Origin: an uncultured Sphingomonadales bacterium
GTDB lineage: Bacteria; Pseudomonadota; Alphaproteobacteria; Sphingomonadales; Sphingomonadaceae
Assembly: GCA_937870585.1 (NCBI GenBank)
Contig: CALMZE010000155.1
Location: forward strand, 1 to 39,446
Length of the DNA stretch: 39,446 nt
Direction of reading: 5' to 3'
A program made the translations under genes and the position numbers. Positions 15,128 to 25,787 of this stretch are shown in pieces (the stretch's first letter is position 1; the number at the start of each line of letters is the position of its first letter). The notes under the pieces were generated by a model. It saw only the letters and a list, made by a program, of their open reading frames with translations. It ran no database searches and had not been told where the DNA came from.

Positions 15128-18100
15128 ATGCCTCACGCCAATTTCGTTCCGCTGCGCGTTTTTTCCGGCTTCACGATGCTGGAGGGGGCAATTGAGCCCA
15201 AGATGCTGGCCAAGGAAGCGAAGCGGCTCGGCTTTCCCGCCATCGCCATTTGTGATCGCAATGGCCTCTATGGCGCGATGGAATTTTCGGATGCGTGCAA
15301 GAATGCGGGCATCCAGCCGATCATTGGCGCTTTGCTTTCCGTCCAGCGGCCCAACCGGCCCGATGCCGTGCCGCCCGCCTATGACTGGGTGCCGCTTTAT
15401 GCGCAGAATGAGGCGGGCTATGAAAATCTCTGCAAGCTCGTCTCTGCCGCGCATATGGACCGGCCGATGGAAGAGCCAGCCCATGTGACCTTCGAGCAAT
15501 TGGAGGCGCATCATGAGGGGCTGATCGCGCTGACCGGCGGCGCGGACGGGGCGATAGTGCGGCATTTTGCCGAGGGCCAGCCCGATGCGGCCTATGGCTA
15601 TGCCGACCGGCTGGCGCAGATCTTCAAGGGGCGGCTCTATATTGAGGTGTGTCGGCGTTTCGATGCGGAAGAAGGCGCAGCAGAGGCCGAACTGATCGAC
15701 CTCGCATATCATCTCGATCATCCGCTCGTGGCGACCAACCCGGCTTGCTATGCCGAAGCTGATTTTCATGACGCGCACGATGCCATGCTGTGCATCGCGA
15801 ATTCGGCCTATGTGGATAGTGGAGACCGTTTGCGCTCCTCGCCCGATGCCTGGCTCAAGCCTGCGCGTGAGATGAAGCTGTTGTTCGGCGATCTGCCGGA
15901 GGCGCTGGCGAACACGCTGGTGGTCGCGCAGCGCTGCGCGGTGATGGCCCCCAAGCGCGATCCCATCCTGCCGAGCCTTGCTGGCGACCGCGATGGCGAA
16001 GCGGCTCAGATCCGGCTCGACGCACATAAGGGGCTGGAGGCGCGGCTCGCCCATGTTCCGGCAGAAGAGCATGACGCCTATCGCATGCGGCTGGATTTCG
16101 AGCTCGACGTGATCTGCTCGATGGGGTTTGCGGGCTACTTCCTGATCGTGGCCGATTTCATCAAATGGGCGAAGGAACAGGGCATTCCGGTGGGGCCGGG
16201 GCGTGGGTCTGGCGCGGGCTCTGCCGTCGCTTGGGCGCTGACCATCACCGATCTTGATCCGATCAAGCTGGGGCTGCTGTTCGAACGCTTCCTCAATCCC
16301 GAACGCGTCTCGATGCCCGACTTCGACATCGATTTCTGCGAAACGCGGCGGGAAGAGGTGATCCGTTACGTCCAGCGCAAATATGGGCGCGATCAGGTGG
16401 CGCAGATCATCACCTTCGGGCGGATGAAGGCGCGCGCGGTGCTGAAGGATACAGGCCGCGTTCTCCAGATGAGCTATGGCCAAGTGGACCGCATGGCCAA
16501 GCTGGTGCCCAATTTGCCTGCTGATCCGTGGACGCTGGAGCGCGCGAAGAATGGCGTCTCCGAAATTGCGCACGAATATAAGACCGACATTCAGGTGCGC
16601 CGCCTTTTCGATCTGGCGATGAAGATGGAAGGCCTGCCGCGCCACAGCTCGACCCATGCGGCGGGCGTTGTGATCGGGGACAGGCCGCTTTCGCACCTTG
16701 TCCCGCTCTACCGCGATCCCCGTTCGGACATGCCGGTGACGCAGTTCGACATGAAATATTGCGAAGGCGCGGGGCTGGTGAAGTTCGACTTCCTCGGCCT
16801 CAAGACGCTCTCTGTGTTGCGCAAGGCGTGCGATCTGATCCGCGCGCGGGAAGGCAGCGCGCCTGATCTCGATGCGCTCGAATGGACCGATGAGGGTGTT
16901 TACGCCCTGCTCCAGCGCGGTGATACAGTGGGCGTGTTCCAGCTGGAATCGGAAGGGATGCGCCGCACTCTCGCTGCTGTGCGCCCGACCAATTTCGGAG
17001 ACATTGTGGCGCTCGTCGCGCTCTACCGGCCGGGGCCGATGGATAACATCCCGCTGTTCGGGGACCGCAAGAATGGCCGCGTGCCGGTCGAATATCCGCA
17101 CCCCTTGCTCGAAGGCATCCTGTCTGAAACCTACGGCATTTTCGTCTATCAGGAACAGGTGATGCAGGCCGCGCAGATCCTCGCGGGCTATTCGCTCGGC
17201 GGCGCGGATTTGCTGCGCCGCGCGATGGGCAAGAAGATCAAGGCGGAGATGGATCAGCAGCGCGCTACCTTTGTGGAAGGCTGCGCCACGCACCACCAGA
17301 TCGACGCGCGCAAGGCCAATGAACTGTTCGACTTGATCGACAAGTTCGCTGGCTATGGCTTTAACAAGAGCCACGCGGCAGCCTATGCGTTGCTCGCCTA
17401 TCAGACGGCGTGGCTCAAGGCGCATTACCCGGCGGACTTTTTCGCCGCTGCCATGTGCTATGACATGTCGAACACAGACGCGCTCTCCACCTTTGCCGAT
17501 GATATGCGGCGGTCTGGCGTGCCCGCCCATGGCCCGAGCATCAATGCGAGCCTTGCGGATTTCTCGGTGGAAGTGACCGAAGAGGGGCATGCCGTCCGCT
17601 ATGCGCTGGGCGCGCTCAAAGGCGTGGGCGAAGGCGCGATGGAACAGCTCTGCAAGGAGCGCGAGACCAACGGCGCGTTTGCATCGCTCGATGATTTTGC
17701 AGACCGCATCTCGCCGCGCCTGCTCAACCGTCGCCAGATTGAAAGCCTCGCAGCAGGCGGCGCATTCGATTGTGTCGAGCCCAACCGGGCGGGTGTGCAT
17801 GGCGCAGCGGAAATGCTGCTGGCCGTGGCGGCTGAAGCGGAGTCCGCGCGGGTCAGCGGGCAGGGCGGACTGTTCGGCGGCGAGGAGCATAAGGTGGAGG
17901 CGGTGAAGCTCCCCAACAATGCGCACTGGTCCGTCGCTGACCGGATGGGGCATGAGAAGGAGGCGTTCGGCTTCTACTTCTCGGCGCACCCCGTGGATCG
18001 TTATACACAGGTCGCCGAGGCGCATGGCGCGCGCACGCATGCGCAATGGTGCGCGATGCCGATGCCGTCTGACGGCGGTCGCGCGCCGGGCACGATGGCC

Positions 18101-18604
18101 GTGCTGGTGGAAGATGTCCGCTGGCGCACGTCCGCCAAGGGCCGCCGCTATGCCAATGTTGCGGTGTCAGACCAGTCGGGCCAGTTCATTGCCAGCTGCT
18201 TTGATGAAGGCACAGCCAAGGATCTGGAAGAGGCGGCCAAGGCCAATCTCTGCGTGCTCCTCCATGTGGAGATGGACAAGCAGCCCGGTGAAGAAACGCC
18301 ACGCGTGGCCGCGCGCCGGATGCAGCGGCTCGATGGCCTCGCCTCCAGCACCAAGCTGAAGGCGGTGGTGCGGATTGGCGATGCGCACGCGCTCAAGCCA
18401 CTCGCTGCCCTCCTTTCGCACCGGCGCGGTGGGCGCAGCGAAGTGGTACTGGAACTGCGGCCGGACATGCATCCGGTGCAATGGCTGCATCTGGGCCGCG
18501 ATTTCGCGCTGGACGAGGAGTTGCGCGCGATGATGCTGGATATTCCGGGCGTGGAGGAGGCAAGCCTCCAGCATGTCATGCCGTCGCTCCGGCTGGTCGG
18601 CTGA
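15128..18604 (+). CDS. dnaE: DNA polymerase III subunit alpha
   Basis: Catalytic subunit of the chromosomal replicase. The order of domains is PHP (about 1-270), palm/thumb/fingers of the C-family polymerase (about 280-820), helix-hairpin-helix, and a C-terminal OB-fold and tau-binding region. The catalytic aspartates are D400 and D402 in PDFDIDFCE, and GLVKFDFLGLKTL holds the third. GPGRGSGAGS (PHP-polymerase junction) and YGIFVYQEQVM and GYGFNKSHAAAYALLAYQTAW are typical. The PHP motif reads LRVFSGFTMLEGAI and CDRNGLYGA, so the usual metal-binding His residues are lost, as in other proteobacterial DnaE that rely on DnaQ for proofreading. Length 1158 is normal. ATG preceded by a weak TAAGG. 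Confidence 0.97.
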   Translation: MPHANFVPLRVFSGFTMLEGAIEPKMLAKEAKRLGFPAIAICDRNGLYGAMEFSDACKNAGIQPIIGALLSVQRPNRPDAVPPAYDWVPLYAQNEAGYENLCKLVSAAHMDRPMEEPAHVTFEQLEAHHEGLIALTGGADGAIVRHFAEGQPDAAYGYADRLAQIFKGRLYIEVCRRFDAEEGAAEAELIDLAYHLDHPLVATNPACYAEADFHDAHDAMLCIANSAYVDSGDRLRSSPDAWLKPAREMKLLFGDLPEALANTLVVAQRCAVMAPKRDPILPSLAGDRDGEAAQIRLDAHKGLEARLAHVPAEEHDAYRMRLDFELDVICSMGFAGYFLIVADFIKWAKEQGIPVGPGRGSGAGSAVAWALTITDLDPIKLGLLFERFLNPERVSMPDFDIDFCETRREEVIRYVQRKYGRDQVAQIITFGRMKARAVLKDTGRVLQMSYGQVDRMAKLVPNLPADPWTLERAKNGVSEIAHEYKTDIQVRRLFDLAMKMEGLPRHSSTHAAGVVIGDRPLSHLVPLYRDPRSDMPVTQFDMKYCEGAGLVKFDFLGLKTLSVLRKACDLIRAREGSAPDLDALEWTDEGVYALLQRGDTVGVFQLESEGMRRTLAAVRPTNFGDIVALVALYRPGPMDNIPLFGDRKNGRVPVEYPHPLLEGILSETYGIFVYQEQVMQAAQILAGYSLGGADLLRRAMGKKIKAEMDQQRATFVEGCATHHQIDARKANELFDLIDKFAGYGFNKSHAAAYALLAYQTAWLKAHYPADFFAAAMCYDMSNTDALSTFADDMRRSGVPAHGPSINASLADFSVEVTEEGHAVRYALGALKGVGEGAMEQLCKERETNGAFASLDDFADRISPRLLNRRQIESLAAGGAFDCVEPNRAGVHGAAEMLLAVAAEAESARVSGQGGLFGGEEHKVEAVKLPNNAHWSVADRMGHEKEAFGFYFSAHPVDRYTQVAEAHGARTHAQWCAMPMPSDGGRAPGTMAVLVEDVRWRTSAKGRRYANVAVSDQSGQFIASCFDEGTAKDLEEAAKANLCVLLHVEMDKQPGEETPRVAARRMQRLDGLASSTKLKAVVRIGDAHALKPLAALLSHRRGGRSEVVLELRPDMHPVQWLHLGRDFALDEELRAMMLDIPGVEEASLQHVMPSLRLVG

Positions 18605-18691
18605 TCCGTCAAATTGCCGACTACCCTTGAGGCTTCGCGCCTGCTTCCCTATCTCTTCCCCAAGCGAATCCGCACGAAATGGGAGAGTAAG

Positions 18692-20287
18692 ATGCTGGGG
18701 GGAATGCAGGACTGGAAGCTGCGGGTGACGCACCTGATTGATCATGCCGCGCGTGAACATGGGCACCGCGAGCATGTGACACATTGGGCCGACGGCAGCG
18801 AGACGCGCACGACATGGGCGGGCATCCGGCATGATGCGATGCGGATGACGCAGGCGCTGCGCGCGCTGGGCATCAAGCCGGGCGACCGGATCGGCACGCT
18901 TGCCATGAACCATAGCCGCCATCTGGTCAGCTGGTATGGCGCGGTGGGCGTGGGCGGGGTGCTCCACACCATCAACCCACGCCTGTTTGACGAGCAATTG
19001 ATCTACATAGCCAACCATGCCGAAGATCAGGTGCTGCTCTATGATGCCGCATTTCAGGCGACCGTCGACCGGCTGAAAGACAAATGGACCAGCATCAAGC
19101 ACTATATCTGTTTCGATCCGCCGGGCGGATCGGGCGGGTTTGAGGACTGGCTCGCCCCGCATGATGGCAACACCCAGTGGCATGATGGGGATGAGCGCGA
19201 GCCCTGTATGCTCTGCTACACCAGCGGGACAACGGGCAATCCCAAGGGCGTGCTCTATGAAAACCGCTCCACCATGCTGCACGCGATCAGCGGGTTGCAG
19301 CCCGCCTCGTTCAATTTTGATGCGCGCTCGGTCATGCTGCCGGTGGTGCCGATGTTCCATGCCGCCAGCTGGGGCCTGCCCTGGGCGGGCGCTGCGGCGG
19401 GCGTGAAATTTGTCTATTCCGCCGTCAACGATGCCAAGATATTGTGTGCGCTGATGAACCGCGAAGGCGTGACGCATTCGGCCGGTGTGCCAACGGTGTG
19501 GCTCTCCATCTTCCAGCATCAGGATGAGACCGGCGCGACGCTCGGCAAGTTGCACACTGCTGTAATCGGTGGCTCTGCTGCGCCGCGCGCGATGATCGAA
19601 CGCTTGATGAAGCAGGGCATCCGGGTGGCGCACGCATGGGGGATGACCGAAACTTCCCCCATCGGCACGGTCGGCGCGCCGACCTATGACTGGGATGATC
19701 TGTCGTTTGAAAAGAAGGTGGAGATCGTCACCAAGCAGGGCCGCTCTCTGTTCGGTGTTGAACTGCGCACGGTGGATCTGGACGATAACAGCAAGGAACT
19801 GCCGCGCGATGGTATCACGTCTGGCGCGCTTCAGGTGCGCGGGCCGTGGATCATCAAACGCTATTTCCAGGCAGAGAAGGACGCCGTTGTGGAGGGCGAC
19901 TGGTTCGATACCGGGGATGTCGCAACGCTGCACCCCGATGGCACGCTGCAACTGACAGACCGCACCAAGGATGTGATCAAGTCTGGCGGCGAATGGATCA
20001 GCTCGGTCGAGCTCGAAAATGCGGCAGTCGGCTGCCCCGGCGTGGCCGAGGCGGCAGCGATTGGCGTCTACCATCCCAAATGGGATGAGCGGCCTGTTCT
20101 TGTCGTCGTGCGCAAGCCCGGCGCGAGCGTGACGGGCGATGAGGTGAAGGCCTATCTGGCGGACAAGATCGCCAAATGGTGGATGCCCGATGCCGTTGAA
20201 TTTGTGGATGAAATTCCCCACACGGCGACCGGCAAGATCCTGAAAACCGCGCTGCGCGAGCAGTTCCGCGACTATAAGCTGGGATAG
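18692..20287 (+). CDS. Acyl-CoA ligase, AlkK-like (AMP-forming)
   Basis: Activates a carboxylic acid, probably a medium- or long-chain fatty acid, to its CoA thioester via acyl-AMP. It closely resembles AlkK-type ligases throughout. Motifs: P-loop [11 protein letters not shown] (176-186), [10 protein letters not shown]316-G-M-T-E320, [30 protein letters not shown] and the C-terminal acyl-adenylate lysine K515 in TGKILK. I start at the ATG at 18692 with a GGGAGAG ribosome-binding site four bases upstream; an in-frame TTG at 18614, right after dnaE, would add 26 residues that do not look like family sequence. Substrate length cannot be determined. ETF-QO encoded nearby on the minus strand would fit fatty acid oxidation, but the two are not an operon. 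Confidence 0.92.
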   Translation: MLGGMQDWKLRVTHLIDHAAREHGHREHVTHWADGSETRTTWAGIRHDAMRMTQALRALGIKPGDRIGTLAMNHSRHLVSWYGAVGVGGVLHTINPRLFDEQLIYIANHAEDQVLLYDAAFQATVDRLKDKWTSIKHYICFDPPGGSGGFEDWLAPHDGNTQWHDGDEREPCMLCYTSGTTGNPKGVLYENRSTMLHAISGLQPASFNFDARSVMLPVVPMFHAASWGLPWAGAAAGVKFVYSAVNDAKILCALMNREGVTHSAGVPTVWLSIFQHQDETGATLGKLHTAVIGGSAAPRAMIERLMKQGIRVAHAWGMTETSPIGTVGAPTYDWDDLSFEKKVEIVTKQGRSLFGVELRTVDLDDNSKELPRDGITSGALQVRGPWIIKRYFQAEKDAVVEGDWFDTGDVATLHPDGTLQLTDRTKDVIKSGGEWISSVELENAAVGCPGVAEAAAIGVYHPKWDERPVLVVVRKPGASVTGDEVKAYLADKIAKWWMPDAVEFVDEIPHTATGKILKTALREQFRDYKLG

Positions 20288-20322
20288 GGTTAACGGCGCG
20301 AAATTTAACTTTCCGTTAACCC
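20287..20322. repeat. Perfect 10-bp inverted repeat between ligase and PilZ genes
   Basis: GGGTTAACGG (20287-20296) and CCGTTAACCC (20313-20322) around a 16-base AT-rich centre. It starts with the last base of the ligase stop codon. No T-run follows, so it is not a canonical terminator. It overlaps the CtrA-like box at 20305-20319. Confidence 0.6.
20305..20319 (+). promoter_or_regulatory. CtrA-type box (TTAA-N7-TTAA) upstream of the PilZ gene
   Basis: TTAA at 20305-20308, seven bases (CTTTCCG), TTAA at 20316-20319: an exact match to the consensus bound by phosphorylated CtrA, the alphaproteobacterial cell-cycle and motility regulator. It lies 50 bases before the PilZ start codon, a usual position for a promoter-proximal activator site. 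Binding itself is inference. Confidence 0.5.
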
Positions 20323-20368
20323 GCTTGCGGCATCATGTTCTGGCAAGACCGCCACGGACAGAGAAGAC

Positions 20369-20779
20369 ATGATTGACTGGAATCCCGATTTCGATCCCGC
20401 TGTGAAGATGAAGCGCGAACGCAAGACGGAGCGTATCGCCCTGATCCTCGTAGCGGAAATTGACGATCTGGCGGGTCATAAGGCCAGAATGCGCGTCCGC
20501 AATCTCTCTGCCACCGGCTTTGGCGGTGTGGCGGAGGACGCCCATCATCGCCTGAGCGCCGAACAGGCCGTTAAGGTGAACTTTGGCAGCTATACCGATA
20601 TTGAAGCGACGGTTGTGCGTGTGGACGGCAAGAATGTGGGCCTGCGTTTTGACGAACTGGTCGATCTGGAGCAAATCCGCACGGCGCGCGTCTCGCCGCC
20701 TTCCACTTTTGAACCGCTCACCATGCACAAGGTGACGACGCCGCAATGGATGATCGACCGCGCCAAACGCGCGCTCTGA
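20369..20779 (+). CDS. PilZ domain protein (probable c-di-GMP receptor)
   Basis: A 136-residue protein that is mostly one PilZ domain. Both c-di-GMP-contacting motifs are present: R18-K-T-E-R22 (RxxxR) at the N-terminal edge and N45-L-S-A-T-G50 ([D/N]xSxxG). The beta-barrel strand region follows (VKVNFGSYTDIEATVVRVDGKNVGLRFDEL). There is a basic tail (WMIDRAKRAL) and no output domain, so it must act by binding a partner. A TTAA-N7-TTAA box lies upstream. Its stop is four bases from that of the convergent ispE, so their transcripts overlap. AGAGAAG precedes the ATG. Confidence 0.85.
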   Translation: MIDWNPDFDPAVKMKRERKTERIALILVAEIDDLAGHKARMRVRNLSATGFGGVAEDAHHRLSAEQAVKVNFGSYTDIEATVVRVDGKNVGLRFDELVDLEQIRTARVSPPSTFEPLTMHKVTTPQWMIDRAKRAL

Positions 20780-20783
20780 TCGT

Positions 20784-21629
20784 TCAGCGCAGGCGGCTGG
20801 GCATCACCCACCAGCTGGGATAATCCGCCTTCAGCGTGGCAGCGGCCTGCGCGCAGGCGCTTTCTGTGTCGAATAATGCAAAGCAGGTCGCGCCTGATCC
20901 GGACATGCGTGCCAGCCGAGCCTCCGGGCACGCGCGCAAGGCGGCCAGCACCTCCGCAATGGCCGGCACAAGAGCGATGGCCGGCGCTTCCAGATCGTTG
21001 CGCCCCTGCATCCAGTCTTCGGCGCGCAGCGCGCCCCGGTCGACACCATCCCATGCCTTGAATACCGGCCCGGTCGGGCAGGCGCGCAGCGGATTGACGA
21101 GCAGAATGGATATGCCCGCCAAAGCCGTTCCGTCGATGGGCGTCAATTGATCCCCCACACCAGCGCCGAAACAGCTTTGGGAGGTGATGCAGGCGGGCAC
21201 ATCGGCCCCCAATTTTGCGGCTAGGGTGTCAGGGCGCAGGGCATCCGGCCCAAGGTTCCACAGGCGTGCAAGCAGCCTTATCGTGGCTGCAGCATCCGCT
21301 GACCCGCCGCCCAGACCGGCTGCAACCGGCAAATTCTTCTCCAGATGCAGAGCCGCGCCAACCTCAATGCCATGGGCCTTGCGCAACGCTTCTGCAGCTC
21401 GGAGTACAAGATTGTTCGCTCCGCCATCCAACTCGTGCGCGAACGGGCCGGAGAGGGTGAGGCTCAGCGTCTCCGCTGGTTCAGCCGTCAGGCGGTCTCC
21501 ATCTTCAGCAAAGACGAAGAGCGTTTCGAGTTCATGATAGCCATCGGCGCGGCGCTGGCGGACGTGGAGCGCCAGATTGATCTTGGCATAGCCAATGTCC
21601 TGACGGGCCGCCCCGCTCTCGCGCGTCAC
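20784..21629 (-). CDS. ispE: 4-diphosphocytidyl-2-C-methyl-D-erythritol kinase
   Basis: GHMP kinase of the methylerythritol phosphate pathway, making isoprenoid precursors. AKINLALHVRQRRADGYHEL (15-34), with the catalytic Lys, and the ATP-binding loop PVAAGLGGGSADAAA (101-115) are diagnostic; LGADVPACI carries the catalytic Asp, and the C-terminal RMSGSGATCFALF is the GHMP motif 3. Starts with GTG at 21629 overlapping the TGA of the upstream TPR gene (GTGA), so it is probably coupled to it. The 281-residue length is normal. Convergent with the PilZ gene. Confidence 0.95.
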   Translation of the reverse strand: MTRESGAARQDIGYAKINLALHVRQRRADGYHELETLFVFAEDGDRLTAEPAETLSLTLSGPFAHELDGGANNLVLRAAEALRKAHGIEVGAALHLEKNLPVAAGLGGGSADAAATIRLLARLWNLGPDALRPDTLAAKLGADVPACITSQSCFGAGVGDQLTPIDGTALAGISILLVNPLRACPTGPVFKAWDGVDRGALRAEDWMQGRNDLEAPAIALVPAIAEVLAALRACPEARLARMSGSGATCFALFDTESACAQAAATLKADYPSWWVMPSRLR

Positions 21630-23258
21630 TTGGCAGCCTTCAGCCCGAAATCGATCTTCTCCGCCAACCGCTTGGCATCATCCCCGTCGCTCTGCACCAG
21701 CGCATTGCGCCATGCATAGCGGGCATCGATGCGGCGGCCAGCCATCCAGTATGCATCACCCAGATGTTCGCTGATCTCGCCCATGCGCGGCTCGCGTTCG
21801 GCAGCCTGTTCGAGCAGCGGAATGGCCTTGTCCAGTGCGCCTTGCTGCACCCAGGCCCATCCGAGAGAATCGATGATGGCGGCATCATCGGGACGGATCG
21901 CACTGGCGCGGGCGATCAGATCGGTCGCGATCTTGGCATCCTCGCCATGTTCCAGCATCGAATAGCCAAGATGATTGAGCGGCGTCGCCTGATCCGGCCC
22001 GGCATAGACGGCCTTTTGCAGCGCCCCCTTGGCCTTGGGCCAATCCCCGGCGCTTTCCAGCTCGCGCCCATATTGCAGCCAATAATGCCACGGCACCGCG
22101 CCCTCACCATGGCGCGCCGCCACAAGAGCAATGGCCTTTGCAAATGTGTCTGCTGCCTCTGCATGACGATTGGTTGTGGCAAGCGCGTCACCCAGGCGGA
22201 TAAAGGCTTCGCCGGACACATCAGGTCGGGCCGCGAGTTCACGGGCCAGCGCCAGCGCCTCTTCCGGCTTGTCGCCATTGCGCAGCGCTTCATAGCGGGT
22301 CTGGTCAATCCAGCCCTGCGTGAGCGGGGTTACCTTCACGCCAGCGAGCACAGCAAGTGCCGCATCATTCCGTCCGATCGCATTGAGCGCCACTGCGTTG
22401 ACCACCATGGGATAGGTGCGCTTGGTGTCAGCAAAGGCAGCAAAGCGCGCCATCACCGCTGCACTTTGCGGCGCCCGCTCAGCGAGCAGCAGAAGCGAGA
22501 CGCGCGCCATCAATTCGGACAGTCCAGCCTTGGGCTGGGCAATCGCATCGGGCAGAGCATGCCCCGCAGCCACCATCTTGCGCGCGAGATCGAGTTCCAG
22601 CCCCGGCCCGTCCAACACGCTCGTGGCAAGATCGGCGCGCTTGAGCTGCATCAGCCGGGCAGCAGAGAGCAGGCGGAACTGGCTGCGATAAACATCATTG
22701 CGATCCTGCGTCCGCACGGCTTCCGCGCCTTCGCTGGCCTTGCCTTGAGCCAGGAGCAAAAGCGCGCGCTGTTCGCGCACCAGCGCATAGCCCACGGCAT
22801 CGCGCACGCGGCCCTCCAGCGGAGCCAGCGCATCGCCGTTGCGCGCGCCGAACAGCATCCAGGATCGAAGGGCTGGCACCATGAACGCGAAGGACTGGCT
22901 GGCCTCCACCCGGTCGAGTTCGCGTTCCGCTGCGCGCCAGTCTGCGCGCTGCACCTGATCGATAAACAGCAGCAAGGGGCCATCGGGCGGCAGCGCATCG
23001 AGCCTGTCGAGCGCGCGGGCGGCGCGCAGGGCGAGCGTCATGTTCCCGGCATCCACCGCCTTGCGATAGCTGCGATAGGCGACCGAGACGTTGTCCGGAT
23101 TGGCGGTCAGCGCTTCGGCATAAGCAGACAGCGCCTGATCGGGCTGGCCCTGCGCATCTGCCATGCGCGCATGGACATAGCGGCTGAGTGAGCCTTCTGC
23201 GGTCCGCCGGGCCTCGGCGGGAAAGGCTGCCAGCAGCAGCCCGCCCGCCAGAAGCAGC

Positions 23259-24905
<1,647 letters not shown>

Positions 24906-25025
24906 TCCCTCACTCCCTGTTATTCCGGCTGGTCGGCTCGGATGATCCCTCATCCCGTCCAGTCTGCCCGGAAACGGCAATTCACTGATTGACCAAGCGC
25001 GTATCAGGGACGAACTGTCAAGTCC

Positions 25026-25787
25026 ATGGTCGCTGATTCCCTGCAAACTGATGCCGCTTTGCTGCATTCTGCCCTGACGTGGTGGGAGATGGCGGGCGTT
25101 GATCTGTGCATGGAGGAATCGCCCCGCCGCTGGCTGGAATCGCCCGCGCCGCCGGTGCTGGCGGACGCGGTTTCTTCACCAGAACCGGGTAAGCCGCGCG
25201 TGGCTATTTCGTCTGCACCGGCGGCCCGCGCGCGGATCGATACGCTCAACGCGCTGATCAGCCATTTGCTGACCGATCCGGAGCTGGTGGAGGCTGGTCC
25301 GCCTGAACGACGCATTGCAGCCTCGGGTCATCCAGACGCGCCGCTGATGGTTCTCATCGATGTGCCTGATGAAGGCGATGCCGCGCGCGGCGCGCTGCTG
25401 ACGGGCGAATCGGCGCGGCTGTTTGATGCGATGCTGGCGGCGATGGGGAAGACGCGCGCGGATTGCTACATCGCGGCGCTTTGCCCCGGTGCGCCAGCGG
25501 GCGGATTGCTGCCCTCATCCGCGCTGCCGCGCTATGAGGCTCTGGCGCGCGATCATGCTGGATTTGCTGGCAGTGACTCGCTCTGGGTTATGGGAAGTGC
25601 GGCGATCCGTGCGATTTTGCAGGTCGATGCCCTACCACTTCCGAAAGGTTTACAGTTATTTAACCATGGTGGCCGAAAGAAGACTGTGATCGCAGGGCAC
25701 GCGCCCAGATTTCTTCTGCGCCAGCCGAAACACAAGGCGCAGGTCTGGGCTGCGATGCAGGCTTTGATGACGGGGAACAAGGCGTGA
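25026..25787 (+). CDS. Degenerate uracil-DNA glycosylase-like protein
   Basis: A 253-residue protein that resembles the type-4 uracil-DNA glycosylase fold in outline, but lacks its key residues. By position, LIDVPDEGDAARGALLTGESARLFDAMLAAMG corresponds to the GEAPG...EPFVGxAGxLLDxML region; YIAALCPGAPAGG to YIANVVKCRPP; and HAPRFLLRQPKHKAQVWAAM to the C-terminal HPAYLLRNPALKRQAW. The active-site GEAPG motif is replaced (DVPDEG) and the four cysteines that bind the [4Fe-4S] cluster in type-4 enzymes are absent. It may bind nucleic acid or nothing; catalysis is unlikely. It is co-translated with a lytic transglycosylase gene (GTGA overlap). Divergent from ETF-QO across a 120-bp gap. Confidence 0.6.
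   Translation: MVADSLQTDAALLHSALTWWEMAGVDLCMEESPRRWLESPAPPVLADAVSSPEPGKPRVAISSAPAARARIDTLNALISHLLTDPELVEAGPPERRIAASGHPDAPLMVLIDVPDEGDAARGALLTGESARLFDAMLAAMGKTRADCYIAALCPGAPAGGLLPSSALPRYEALARDHAGFAGSDSLWVMGSAAIRAILQVDALPLPKGLQLFNHGGRKKTVIAGHAPRFLLRQPKHKAQVWAAMQALMTGNKA

Noticed and set aside
15044-18046. Minus-strand open frame of 1000 codons opposite dnaE
   Set aside because: A shadow of GC-rich coding bias; the plus strand encodes unmistakable DnaE and the minus-strand translation is Arg/His/Ile-rich and matches no family.
18167-20221. Minus-strand open frame of 684 codons opposite dnaE end and the acyl-CoA ligase
   Set aside because: It spans two real plus-strand genes and its protein has the same unnatural His/Arg/Gln composition.
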